64,000 bases of DNA from NCBI GenBank assembly GCA_013396525.1, contig VWYX01001249.1, positions 1 through 64,000 on the forward strand, given 5' to 3'. Position numbers and translations under genes: made by a program. Shown here piece by piece: positions 11,301-24,068 of this stretch. A model generated the notes under the pieces. That model was not told where the DNA came from. It did not search any database and was given only the letters and a program-made list of their open reading frames with translations. How positions within the stretch are numbered: the stretch's first letter is position 1; each line of letters starts with the position of its first letter. Source of the DNA: Chaetorhynchus papuensis (lineage: Eukaryota > Chordata > Aves > Passeriformes > Rhipiduridae).

Positions 11301-14300
11301 AAGTTTTAATTTACAATATGATTAGCACAGACTCCCACTTTGGAACAGCAGTCATCTTAAGAGGGCACCCATTCCCCCTGAGGAATCACCTTCTAATTTC
11401 ACTCTCCAATGTTTTTCATCACTATTTTACTAAACATTTACTAGCTAAGGTATGATAAGAGAGTATGTGGAGTAACAGACCCAAATACTGTTTCTTTTTG
11501 ACAGAGTACCAATATTTCTTTTATATAACCTACTGTAGTTTGGGGCTGTAATATCACTACAATCTGTTTTCTCCCAAAAATATTTGTTACTCAGCATAAG
11601 AAAGCCGGTTTATTCAGTACTAAACTTTCAAGTAAAGACTATTTGTGTTTTACAAGCACTGAAAAGTTAAATAAGTGGTCTTTCTATGTATCATAAATAT
11701 AAGAAAATTATAGCTGGGTCTGGGGGAAAAAAAAGTCACCTCTGCTACTTTATTTGTATTGAAACACAACTGAGTTGTGTTTCCACCAGAGATTTGCTGC
11801 TCTTTATACCTAAAACCTACTTTCTAGGAGCATTTTTAAATAATTGTACACTTCCACCACAGTCCTAGAGGAGCCATGTGCTTCTCTGAGCAGATGGAAA
11901 CGAGGGTGGAAGTGTGTGTGGTTTACAGGACTGACAGTCTTTGTGAAAAAAACCCCAAACCAAACCACACTAAAATTATCCAGTCACGGGCTCTGTGCAG
12001 TCGTTGCTATTGAGTACAAGTGGGCAGAGGAGTATTTGCTTTACACACGCAGGATTTTTCACCCTGTGGTTAAAACACAGCCCAATGACTGCTGCAGGCA
12101 CCATAACCCCAGAGAAATACTTTGTGCCAAATTCGGACCTTTCAGAAATCCTCTTCCACAACTGTGAAACTTTTGTGGCCATCTGTTCTGCACAAACCAG
12201 GTTTGATGGGTAAGCCACCTCAGCACTCTGAAAGTCCCAGCCTGGTGAGCATCTCCATCATCATCCACTGAGACCCATTATGAGGTTTTTTTCTTTCAAT
12301 CTTACACAGCTTTCACTTTCACACTGGCACCTCTGGCCCCAGCTTCTAAAATATGTCTTGAAAATGGGATTTCCTGTCCGCACATGCTTGGTCCACACAT
12401 GATGAGTTCAGCAGGAGCTCTTGACAGAGCTCCCTGCTCCCAACTCAGAGCCTCCCCTTCTCTCTAAACCAGTTTTGAAAATGCAACAGCATCTGCCGAG
12501 CAAGCAGTCCTCTAGCAAGGACAAATCATAAAAAGTCTCAAATTGGCACCATTACCTTTTTATTCAAAAGGAACAAGGAACACTTAATGGCCCACAAACC
12601 AACATCTATCCAAAGACACTGCCACTTATCTTCTGCCACTAATCCACCTGGGGACACTGCAACACATCTTACAGGGACCAAAGGCATTAGAGGCCCATGA
12701 AGCAAAGTCTGGGAGCACTGGTGAACAGGTCCATCCACCTCCCCACAGCTCAGCTCCTGGTCTGTAACATGGAGCTCTTCCCTTGGGATGGGTATTCACA
12801 TGTTGCAGTTTCAGGCTGCAAGACCATAAGAGAAAGAAATAACAGAAATGCATTTTTTAAAAGACTCGGCATTTCTTCTTCCAGTCGTTCTCCATTTCAG
12901 AATATTCTTTATGTCCTTCATCAGTCTTGTACTTGGTTACAGATGGAAAATATTAGCTCTGGTTTACAAAACACGGCCCCGTTTCCTGTAACACAGCACA
13001 GGTTGGACAAATCTGTCATTTGAGTAGTGTGTCTATTCTGTGGCCAATTCTGTAATCTACAAGCAATGTGATCCTAAACAAGGAATCTCATGTTAGCAGC
13101 CAAGATTGGAAAATCCCAGTTTAGGGTGATTGGTGCCAAAACCATCTCACTTGCTAAGGACAAGCTAATTTTCTATCCTCAGTTTGGAAGCTGTTGCTTT
13201 TCCTCTTTGGTTTTTTCTTTCTTTTAAATAAAAAAATAAATAAACAAAAAACATAGCTCATTTTTTAAGATGACACAAATAAAAAGTTTTGAAAAGTGAA
13301 AAATGGATTTAGATGAGAGTTTAGGGTATATGAAAAATACCCCACTGTCTGCTAAAAAAATCTATTTTTGAATATAAATTAAACACAACCTGAAAAAGTG
13401 CTATTTTACAAATAGAAGAGTTGTAATTCAGAACAAACAGCAACAAGACTGTTGTGTACAAATAAGAGGAGAAGAGCAAGGAAGCAAAGAAAAAGAAGTG
13501 TTATATGGTAGGGATAGGAGATAGATCAAGGATGATCTAGATATGAGATCTAGAGCTTTAAATATGAGATAGGAGCTTTAAATGAGAACTTGACATCAGT
13601 TTGCAAGATGGATCAAGGCAATATAAATAATGGCAATGGGGATATGAGACAATCAAAACCAAGATGGAAGCAAAGCTCAAGAAATTTAATATATCCAGGT
13701 TGGTGGACACAGATGAGAAGCTCTATTAATTATTAATGATAAGCTTGTCAGTTCACAGATACTTCTAGTTGATAAAAAAAGCCCCTACATGAGTGTCAAC
13801 AGTATCTCCTTAAGTAGGTATGCTTCACCTCAGTATTTAAGAAAGGAGAATTTCATCTGGAATATGTGCAGGGAAGGGTCACAAAAACCCCAACCTGATG
13901 CAGAACCGGCCTTATTTGCTATCACATGTCCTTTTTTCAGTGTTAGAATTCTTCCTTCTTTGCCCTTCTAAATGCTCCTATATGTAGTTTACTACATGAA
14001 GAGATTCTTTCTGTTTTAAGGAAGTTGGGATGGGTGGTTGTGGGGTTTTCATTTTGTTTGGGTTTTTTTAAAGCTAAATATTAATAATGTTAATTTTTTG
14101 TGCCTTTTCAATTCTATTAAAACATTCAATTCATACACTTTGCAGCATCTCACGCTTTGCCAGCCCACTCAGGGGTTTGATGGCTCACCTTAGGACATGG
14201 GTGGCAAAATAGGAGAAGGAGGTTGCACTGTCAGAGCAATCAGTGTCTGGAGCGGTTTCTCATGGAGAGAAGTCTGAGCAAGACTCAAGGCTCTATGGGT

Positions 14301-17300
14301 GAGCTTGGTAAGGTTAAGAGAGGGGCTGGCCCACGTTGCCCATACACAGAGCCATAAAGGACAGGAACCATGATTTTCCATGCATTAGTGACATGGCAGT
14401 CCAGGTGCTATTGTCAGTGTCTGCCCAGCAGGTGTGTACTTCACCATCTGCAAAGTGAAGGGTCACCTTGGTCCTTCCCAATTTGATAATGCAGCACGCA
14501 GGAAAAGTTACAGTTTTAATTCCCCAAGCTGCCTCAGCTCATGACTTTTTAATCTCATATCCAGCACACTCAATTGCACTGAAGAAATCCTTTTTAGCAA
14601 GAATACACTGCCAGTGTTGGACTCAGTTATGTGATTGCCCAGCAGCTCTCTGTGTCTGTGGCCCCTCATATCTGTGTGGCACAGGCTGGTCCAGACCTGC
14701 TCCCACTGGGAAACACCAGTTCTGAAAGCCTTGGGGAAATTTCTCTGACCTCCTGAAGATCTTCTCTCATCCCAAGCATCATCTCTAGCAGAGTGCAGGA
14801 GCTAATAATATCCCTCTGCTTCTGTAATACGGCATTTCCTCCTCTTTAACTTTTACTGGTTGCGTTACCAGCTGCTCCTTTGCCTCTGCCACATGACTGA
14901 GTGTCAAAAGAAGCCATAAATCAGCTTATGGCATTCATCAAATGGTGAAATTGGTGCTTTCTCCCCTTCTGAGGGACTGGAATTTCAAATGCATCTTCTA
15001 AATACACTTTAAGATTTAATTATTTCAGTTAGCATTTAAAAGATTTTTTTAAGAGACCATACAAGCCCAGCTTTTCCTGGAGAAGGGGTGTACTGAGATT
15101 TCCTCAAGATAGGCACAGCTACCGGCTGTCACAAGAGGGACAAAGCCACATTTCCAAACCAGTCTCAGCCATGACAACGAAAACCTTTCCCTGGTGCTGT
15201 TGTGCTCATGAAAACATGCTTGTTGAAAAGCTGGAGCTTCCAACAATTTCTTCCTTCAATTGCTATTTCTAATAAAACATAAAATATCAATATTAGTGTT
15301 TATGGCTTCCTAATAAAAGTGCAGCAAGTGCACATTAAAAATGAACAAAGTGTATGATTATGAATGTATGATATATGATTTATTCTTATCAAACTGACAA
15401 AAAGTTTCTCTCTTAATATTTACATTAAAATGCTTTGTCGAGATAGTTTCCCGAAATACTTTCTCAGCAACAGTGATTAGGTTTCAAGCATTAGATGGAA
15501 ATAATGAACGATTGACCAAGGGGAAACAAAATAGAGCTAAATATTTTTTTTTAATTCAGCAACTAATTTAGAACAACTGAAATTTAAGCTGCCTGCATTC
15601 GTCTAGGAAATACTAACAGGAGTAACTATTTGCTCTCTGCTAGCACCCCGTCTTTGGTTTCACATGGATGATAATCCAGGCTGCTTTTGCCTTAGGAGCC
15701 AAGAGTTATGTTTCCCACTGACCTTCTACAGAGCCTTCCAAAAATAGGGAGCCGGGAGAGGGATGGCACCAAGCGCCCATGGAGTGCTGGCAGCTCTTCC
15801 TGCTTTGCACCAGGGATGCAGAGGATTTCAGCTTTCATTTTCTTAAATGTTTTATCACCATTTCTCTGCAAAGATGACCATGAAAACTAGCTAATGGAAG
15901 TCAAATGCTTTTTTCCCCCCTCTTTCTGTTAAACAACTTCTGTTAAATTTCTCTTCTAAATAAATATTTTTAATATTCTGCCACAAACACTCAGAAATGA
16001 CATTTTGGAGCTGTCAGCTAAAAGAGTCTTCCTTTTAGGTATTTGCTTTCTCGAGGCACATATAAAATTTTTTCAATGTGATGACTGAAAGTCTAATGAC
16101 ATTCATAGAATGCACAAAGTATAAAAACGAAGTGACTGATACACTGCAGTCTTCCTGCCCTTTGAAGAAATAGCGAGTGAACACCTACCCAGCAAGGCCA
16201 GGACACAAAGAACTAATATTTAATATAAAAACTTGTGTGGTATTCTCCCTTTTAGAGTTCCTTTCAGATAGAAGGTTAGTAGAAATACAGACAAGTTGTT
16301 CACTTTTAAGATGATTTTAACCCCACGCTACTTGTTCTCAGTTCTTGATCAAAAGACCAAATGGCACTGCACTTTTGTTTTTAGCAGAACAAAAAACCTC
16401 AAAAAACTCCCTGTTACAATTCTTGAAAAGCAAAAGCCTTTCACATGAAATACTACAATAAAATCATCTTTGCAAGTGACTCTAGCTCATAAAGTTATCC
16501 ATATCTACTTTTGGGAATGAAAAAATGTGTCAAGGTCTTTGACAGCACAATTTCCATTTATCACACATTCTGTTTTACCACGTTTGTTACAAGTCCTACA
16601 ATACAATATGCTTTTTGCTACAGCACAATAGACTATTTTCAAGAGGAAACATTAATTGTTTTAATTGTTTGGTATTTCATACCCTGTGCAGGTGTGAAAG
16701 GCACCAGTGACTATTCCTCCAAATGGTGTACATTTCAGTGATAAAACACCACTAATTATCCAGGCATAAATTACACTTTTCCCTTATTCTTAAAAAAACC
16801 CCAGAACAACCCCAAACATACACATCCCCCCAGCTGGTCTTGCAGGGGTTTTATGTAGCACTGCCAGTTTTATATGGTGATTTTCGTATTCTTATTTCCA
16901 CAAAGGAATCTTCACAAGCAATTTTTTTCAGATAGCTGCTGTATTAAGACATTTTCAGATTACAGACCCATTCCACCCGCAAAATAATGGATTTAAATAG
17001 CATAACCATTCAGAGCACGAAAATAAGATTCAAGGCACTAAGTACTACTTAGAAGTCATAGATCAGCTACAGCACAGCATTCTGATGAAAATCGTGGTTT
17101 TTAGATCCTCATTAAAGTGTGCTTATACCTTATCCTACAGACTCACACACTAAAATCGTGAACAATGCTGAAATTATCCCCACTGCAGGTTGTCTGGGCA
17201 CAATAGATGAGCTACCTAAAAGAAACCTTGCCTGGACATAGGGAGGCATATTCCCATCCCAGACTGGGGGGGGATGTTTTTACCCTGCTGCAGATCACAG

Positions 17301-18004
17301 AGTTCCTGGAGCTGAATTGACATTATTACAGTGTTGGATTTCCCTGCAGAGGCACACACCAATCTACAACTAATAAAGTAATCATTTAGTCCCCTGGGTA
17401 AAGAAAAATAATGTTCTGAATACTGTTCTAAATGCCACCCAAGGATGCAGGAGTTTAAATGGTAACTTGGAGTGTGAGCTTTGCCAAGAGCTCCACAAGT
17501 GCCACAAAGTGAACAAGAGACGAAGATGTCTTTGCACTCACAAGCCACAAACAGAAGAGCTGACAACTAGACAGAATTCTCTGGGGCTCACTTGAGCATT
17601 GTCTCTGTTCACCCTTTGCAAATGCAGACATCAGAGTTCCCTTTGTTAATATCATCATGGCAGTAGGTGACAGCAGGTATTTATTATTGCTATACCAGTC
17701 TTTTGTGCCCTCATGAGCAAAAATATCACATGAGCATGATCTATAGCTCTTTTTATCCCCCCTACCCTCTCATCCCAAACTGTGAACACAAAATATTGTA
17801 ACAATCTAGAGGCTCAAGCTCATTTTATATATTATATGGTATAATACATAGCCAGTCTCCATCCTTTTCACCTACTCCAAAGAAAATGTTTGTAACTCTT
17901 TATTTTACAGAGGAATTGAAATGAAAGAATTTTCAGTTTTCTTCCTCAAATACTCCAATATTTTGGGTAACTGGAGCCATAGCTTGGATGTGTAGGTACA
18001 AGAT
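8346..18004. other. Long non-coding stretch
   Basis: About 9.7 kb, mostly AT-rich, with no coding exon, CR1 copy or RNA gene recognised. Simple-sequence patches include a purine-rich tract at 11,116-11,158 (AAGAAAAAAAG-type words, minus strand pyrimidine-rich) and an A/T-rich run near 13,222-13,255. At 13,525-13,575 short words (ATATGAGAT, AGCTTTAAAT) recur locally. Confidence 0.55.
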
Positions 18005-18306
18005 CAGAAAAGCTGAGGCAGGAATGGAATGGGACTTGCCAAGGGATGTGAAGAATAACAAGAAGGGGTTCTGTAAGTACATAGGGCAGAAAGGAAAGGC
18101 CAAGGATTTAAGCTCTTTTCTGTGAGGGTGCTGAGGCACTGGCACAAGTTGCCCACAGAAGCTGTGGATGCCCCGTCCCTGGCAGTGTCAAGGCCAGGTT
18201 GGACAGGGCTTTGAGCAACCTGGTCTAGTGGAAGGTGTTCCTGACCAGGGGGTTTGGAATGAGATGATCTTTGATGTCCCTTCCAACCCAAACTCTTCTG
18301 TGATTT
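18005..18306 (+). mobile_element. CR1 LINE fragment with internal deletion
   Basis: The left part (about 18,005-18,105) keeps an open stretch reading DLPRDVKNNKKGFCKYIGQK, the typical CR1 linker between endonuclease and reverse transcriptase. From about 18,110 it switches to the CR1 3' region (GGTGCTGAGGCACTGGCACA..., ...AGGCCAGGTTGGACAGGGC), ending at a CR1 tail (GATGTCCCTTCCAACCC, then TTCTGTGATTTT). The reverse transcriptase core between the two parts is missing, so this is an internally deleted, dead copy. Confidence 0.88.
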
Positions 18307-21300
18307 TCCTTTCAAATTCCCCTAAAAATATTTCTACTTTTGAGGGTACAGGGAATAAAAGCTTTTCTATCATTTATGGAAATTATTTCTTAGCTGCCTC
18401 TATCAACTTATGTGAGCTACCAATGTATGAGTTTTTCCAATAAAAATATGTGTGCTAAATATCAGCTGTCTCTGAATTCTACCAAGAGGTGTTGATTAGA
18501 CACCAAGCAAAAGGTACCAGCCTGGGTGAGCAAGAGAGGCTGCCAGTAGGAAAAAAAATACAGTATCACAAAGATGATAAGGGAGGTTTGGTTCTTTGCG
18601 AATTTGTTTACAAGCACATGCGTAGGTTCCTATTATAGACAAATTTGCATTTAAACCACTATTTAGTTGATTTACTTCTTTGCCTAGCATTTATCAAAAT
18701 TTTACAGAAAACCTTCTTGTTGTTCTGAGAAAAAAAAAAACCAAACTAAAAAAAAAAACCTCCAAAGGATATTTTGGTTCAAATTATTTTCATAATATTT
18801 TGGCAAAGCAATTTTCTGCATTTTCCCCAAGACTTTTTGGACAAGGGTTGCACAAATACCTGTTATCCAGATGTGTAAAATATTGGTACCAACAAGTTGT
18901 ATATAAACATCAGTGCCCATAAAGGTATTTTAAGATAATGAAGAAGCATCACTTCAAAATCAAAACTAACAACGGATTTAATTTAATTATCTGCCTAAAG
19001 TAAACCTAAGCATACAATATCAGGGCATGCAAGAATGCAGCTTTGGAAGAACCTTAATCTGAGCAGAGGATGAGAGTCATAGGGGATTTCTGCGTGAGGA
19101 GTCACTGACAGCATGTGAGGGATAACTTCATGTGTCTCCACAAGCCAGTGAAGTATTTGGCCTTGATGTCATGAAGACAACAGAGCTTGGTCCACAAACA
19201 TTCTAACTGGCAGCATCTCATAAATGATGCAGTCTATATGAGTGCTCCATGCCAAGAACTTATGAATTTTGTCGTATTTTTATATATGCAGTCATCTGTA
19301 ACTGTCTGAAAACAAAGACCACCCCATTTCCTAACAGAGGGCCCTTCTGCCACGCTCTGCACTGTGACAGTGCTTGATGACAGGATGATCTGAAATTTAA
19401 AAAGAGCAAGCAACAAGTTTCTGTCAATTCATTAGTGTTACCGGTACCACCTAACAGGACTCAACGAAGGTCTTACCTAAAAAAGTTGCATAGTTCTTAT
19501 TAAGTACGAAGAGTTAACGGAAGCCCAGCTCCTGCCCACCCATTAGGAATTATTCCACCAACATAAATCACCTTTTCCGTTTTCCAAGGCTGGTGCAATA
19601 ACCTGAGTTTTCACAACCATCTTATGCTTTCGCGGAATTTCACCAGCTTAAGCCTCCTCATTACAGTATTGTAAAAACAGTTGCCAGTAATGACATTGTT
19701 AAAAAAAAAAAAGGTAATTCTTTTACATAAATAAGTGCAGCACATAAGAAAACTCACTGCAATGACAGTGTGGGTCCAGAGCAGTTTTTCTTCCAGGTCT
19801 CCTCAAACCCTTCACCCAAGCACCACGCTGGGCCAAACCCTGCCCTGCACCTCCAGCCATGGATTCAGCATGTTGGTCCTGGGGCCGGGGGACCTTGCAA
19901 GCTGCAAACCATCACGAGCTGTCAACAGCGTCCACAAATCTCACAGACATCTGTGGCTTATCAAGCCAGCAGCATTTTCCCTACATTAATCTCCACTAGG
20001 CCTGCCCCAGCTTTCATTTCAAAAGACTTGGCATGGTATCTTCAAAAAAAAAAAAAAAAATAAAGAACAAAAAATTTAAAAGATTGCTCGATTTCTTGAG
20101 ATGCAGCTGGTTAGGAGCACTGCCTTTGAAATGTGAGCACATTGCAGAGATGTCGACATGCTCGTTGCAGGCAGCTTGCAGCACAGGGGACAGTACTAAT
20201 GACTGCAAAAGGCTTTTAGAATCTGCCTTTGGGTGATCCCTCCCCTTCTTTTGGGGGAGTTTGGGGAGTGCTTTAAGTAGCTGCCATGCTGGGGGGTTCA
20301 TCTGGGTACAGTGCACTCGTGTTGAACACTCTCCACCAGCCATTGGTTCTCCCAGCAGATCTCAAAGACCTGCTGGAAGGGCTGCAGCACCCTCCTGCTG
20401 GTCATGTTGGTGCTCTCCAGTGCTGGCTTTGCAGATGGTGGCCAAGTTACGGCAGCAGCCTTCACTGCTGCTGTGATGAAAGCCCAGGAAACTACTCTAC
20501 CACACTGCACATGTCCACCTTGGATCCCTGACCACACTGGTCATCGCCCTTCCCGCAGCCTGAAGGATCTCCAAAAACATTTCATAAAAATCTTAGGGCA
20601 TAAGCAGTAATTAACACTCATTTTCTTGGCACAGCCAAAAAATATTAGCACAACAAAAGCCCTGCCACCAGTGTCTCAGTTTACCTGGCACCTTTCAGTG
20701 CCCTATAGAGTGCAGGTGGGGCAGGTAAATTGTCGTCCTTTCGGGTCTGAAAGCACAGGAGGAAGGATGGCTGTGCTCCACACAGATGAAAAAAAAGGAC
20801 TAATGGTGTTTATAGTTACATCCCATTTTCAGCTCCAGCTGTCTCAAAGCAGAGTGACATAAAACACATAAGTTCATTGTATTTCACAAGAGGATATCCA
20901 TATCCTTTCATATCACATTAAAAATGTCAAAATATCTTTCTGTCCAGAGCATGCATGCCAGGAAAAGGTCAGAGCAGCATTTTCAGTGTTGAGCACGTGG
21001 TGCTCATCACTAGATCAACTCTTCTTTGCCATGAACATCTCAAACTGAGTTATCAACTCAGATACCCTTCCCTCTACAGCACAGTGATGCATTTAAAAGC
21101 AGAACACTTAACACTTCTCAGGTCAAGAGGACGTTAAAAATTTAATTTCCGTTTCTGCAGAAATTCAGTGAAGCAAGTACATTGTTAATATTTTCAAGAA
21201 AAGAACTGGTAGCTCAGTTATCTCTTTATAGTGGTCTATATATGTTTTAGGAAAGATTTATTGCATTGTGAGTTTGAAATTACTCACTTGAAGCAGCTTG

Positions 21301-21899
21301 GGAGCAGTTTTCAGCTTCACTGGAAGTCCAATGGCTCCATTAAACGAAAGGGGCACCAAGATGCTTAAGTCTTCATGCAGGCAGGAAAAATTGTGACTAA
21401 AAATGAGGTAACTTAAAATATCTTTTCATATGAAACTTCACAGACCGTTCATCCTTGTCCTGAAGAAGCTGAGAATTTATAGCTCACTTACTATCTTGAG
21501 GCAGGGCTGTAGTTAGGAGGTGTTGGAATCCCAAGAACATTGACATAGGAATTTGTTACATTCAGAGACCAAGAATTTAATAAAAAACAGGGTTTCATTA
21601 GGAGGATTGCCAGAAACACCCAGCCAGTATCTCAGAGAAACTCTGGTCTTGCCTTGCTAATCATCAGCAGTCACAAAATACGACTCTGCACCAGTTACCT
21701 GATGATTAATCTGAAAAAAATCTTTCCATCAGTCACATTTCTTTAAAAATTAAGTTTTTTAATGTAACCAGTGTGATGAAGACTCAAGAAGACGTGAAAC
21801 CTCATCCCGCTACACTGAGTTTAGAACATCCCATCACTTCTGGGTGACATTTACAAAGCAGAAGAAAGCCTTGGGGCACTAGGATGAGTTTCCTAGGGA
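18307..21899. other. Non-coding DNA
   Basis: No exon recognised. Contains A-rich runs near 18,729-18,760 and a 17-base poly-A at 20,044-20,060. A GC-richer patch at 20,100-20,560 has open frames on both strands but no identifiable product. Confidence 0.5.
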
Positions 21900-22125
21900 T
21901 CACAGAATCACAGAATCATTTAGTTTGGAAAAGACCCCTGAGATCATCAAGTCCAAACTTTGACTCATCACCACCTTATCAACTAGACCATGGCACTAAA
22001 TGCCACGTCCAGTTGTTTTTTGAACACCCTCAGGAATGGTGATTCCACCACCTCCCTGGAGAACCCATTCCAATGCCAGACAACCCCTTCCGTGAAGAAA
22101 TTCTTCCCGATGTTCAGGATCATGC
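21900..22125 (-). mobile_element. CR1 LINE, 5'-truncated 3' end
   Basis: Begins with TCACAGAATCACAGAATCAT, the reverse complement of a CR1 terminal repeat. It runs through AGACCCCTGAGATCATCAAG and CCACCACCTCCCTGGAGAAC to TGAAGAAATTCTTCC. Only the 3' part remains, without coding capacity. Confidence 0.92.
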
Positions 22126-22900
22126 ATTCTTCTCCAAGTTCCATACTGCAAACCCAGGTTTTCACATCTGATGATAACTCTTATATTTCATTTTCAGTCA
22201 TGAGAAAAAAAAAAGATATTTCTGCATTAATTTTTTTCCCCTAAGCTAAATTGGTAATTCCCCAGTGATAAACCCCAACAGACAGCTTACCCTTAAGGGA
22301 CAAATTTGAAAGAATGACACCAAAATCAGTACAGTTACGTTAATGCAAACACTAAGCTCAACCTTTTCACTCCACTTTTAACACTTGCCTTTCTCTGAGC
22401 TACTGCAAATCTTTAAGGAGCTAGGGAGATCCATATCCCCATGTCCAGATTACCAGGATCCATTGACAAAACACTGCTGCGGCCACCTTTAAAATTCCAG
22501 GGCCGAACCCTTGAACCATCAGTCATTTTTCTGGCTTCATCTTTAAAGGAAGTTGGAACATCAAAGAACTTATAGTTTCACATTTAACGTGAAGCAAAGT
22601 GCTACTCCATTGGAAGACACTTGACTTCTCTTAACTAAGAGATATTTTACTTTGCCTTTAAATGTCTCCCCCATGCTCCCTCATCTTGACCTATTTCTTT
22701 ATCTCAAGCATTGTTATTCCCAATGTTTTGGTCTACTAGAGATGAGGCTGCCACTTTTTCTGATGCCCATCCATGTCCAACCATAGTGATCCATCAGCTG
22801 TTTGCCATGAACTGGAGCCATTTCTCGCTCTTATTTTAAATAGTCTTACCCATGCAAAAAGGGGACATTGCTTGTCTTATTCTTGTTGGAATCAGATTTA
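22126..22900. other. Non-coding gap between CR1 fragments
   Basis: AT-rich DNA between two CR1 copies. Nothing further is recognised. Confidence 0.5.
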
Positions 22901-23165
22901 TAGAAGCATAGAATCTGCTGAGTTGGAAGGGATCCACCAAAATCATCGAGTCCAACTCTTGGCCCTGGTCAGGACACCCTGAGAATCCCACCATGTGTCC
23001 CAGAATGTTGTCCAAATGCTTCTTGAACTCTGTCAGACTGGTGCTTTGACCACTTCCCTGGGGAGCCTGTTCCAGTGCCCAATCACCCTCGGGGTGAAGA
23101 ACCTTTTCCTGATACCCAACCTAAACCTCCCCCAACTCAGCTTCCTGCCATTTCCTCAAGTTCTT
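22901..23165 (-). mobile_element. CR1 LINE, 5'-truncated 3' end
   Basis: Starts at AGAAGCATAGAATCTGCTGA (tail), followed by AGTTGGAAGGGATCCACCAA and ATCATCGAGTCCAACTCTTG, and runs through a CCTGTTCCAGTGCCCAATCA motif to the end of the 3' region. It is a different CR1 subfamily from the copy at 23.8 kb, judging by the tail wording. Confidence 0.92.
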
Positions 23166-23800
23166 TTGTATGCATGTACTGTATACATAAAGTACATATT
23201 TGGAGGACGCATTAGTTAGATTTTATTTCATCAAGCTCTCATGAAATTTGAGGATTTCAAGCTGAAATGGTATCGAGTGTTCAGGGTTTAAAGGCCTTCC
23301 CACTTACCAGCCGTTTCTGTCTCCCAGTGCTCAGACCCCTGAGCCCTATTGTGGCTTGTCAGCTTTCCTTGGCTCTGGGTTTGCCTGCCACCAACTAAAC
23401 CATAGAAAAACAAACCACATTTAATTTACATCTCATCTGTTCTCAGGCTTGGGTTTAGGTCATGCTTTAGAAGTCCTGCTTCTTGTTCATAGTAGGTTTT
23501 GCATATGAATCAGTAGGGTTGTTAAGCTGCTAGGCTTGTGGTTCCCCCAAGCTTCGATTGAACTGATAACAATTTGGGGTGTAACACAAGGGTTTGCTTT
23601 TGTAGCAGCATTTTAGAGCAATCCTCACTATATCAAGTACTGCTCTTCAGCCCTACTGCCCCTTTACTTCTCAGAGCACTTTACTGACATCACTGCTGTA
23701 AGCCTGATGGCATCAAACCCCTCCTGCACAAAACTGAGAGTTACACATTTCCTTTAAGTGCCCCAGGCCCTTTAGTGCCTCTTTGCTGTTCTTGTCAGTC
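23166..23800. other. Non-coding gap between CR1 fragments
   Basis: No gene or repeat recognised. Confidence 0.5.
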
Positions 23801-24068
23801 ATCATAGAATGGCCTGGTTTGGAAGGGACCTTAAAGATCATGTGGCTCCAAAGCCCTGTCGTGGGAAGAGACACCTTTAACTAGACCAGGTCACTCAGAG
23901 CTCCATTCAACCTGACCTTGAGCACTTCCAGGGATGGGACACCCACAGCTTCTCTGGGCAACATGTTCCAGTGCCTCACCACTCCCACAGTAAGGAGTTT
24001 CTTTCTGATATCTAATCTAAACCTGCTCTCTTTCAGTTGAAGTTGTTCCCCCTTGTCCTGTCACTACA
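23801..24068 (-). mobile_element. CR1 LINE, 5'-truncated 3' end
   Basis: Starts ATCATAGAATGGCCTGGTTT, then GGAAGGGACCTTAAAGATCA, and continues through the CACAGCTTCTCTGGGCAACA region to TTGTCCTGTCACTACA. This is the classic avian CR1 3' end in antisense. Confidence 0.94.

Noticed and set aside
20100..20560. GC-richer patch with open frames on both strands, considered as a retropseudogene
   Set aside because: No protein family recognised in any frame. The upstream poly-A (20,044-20,060) is at the wrong end for a plus-strand retrocopy and without a recognisable source gene the idea is unsupported.
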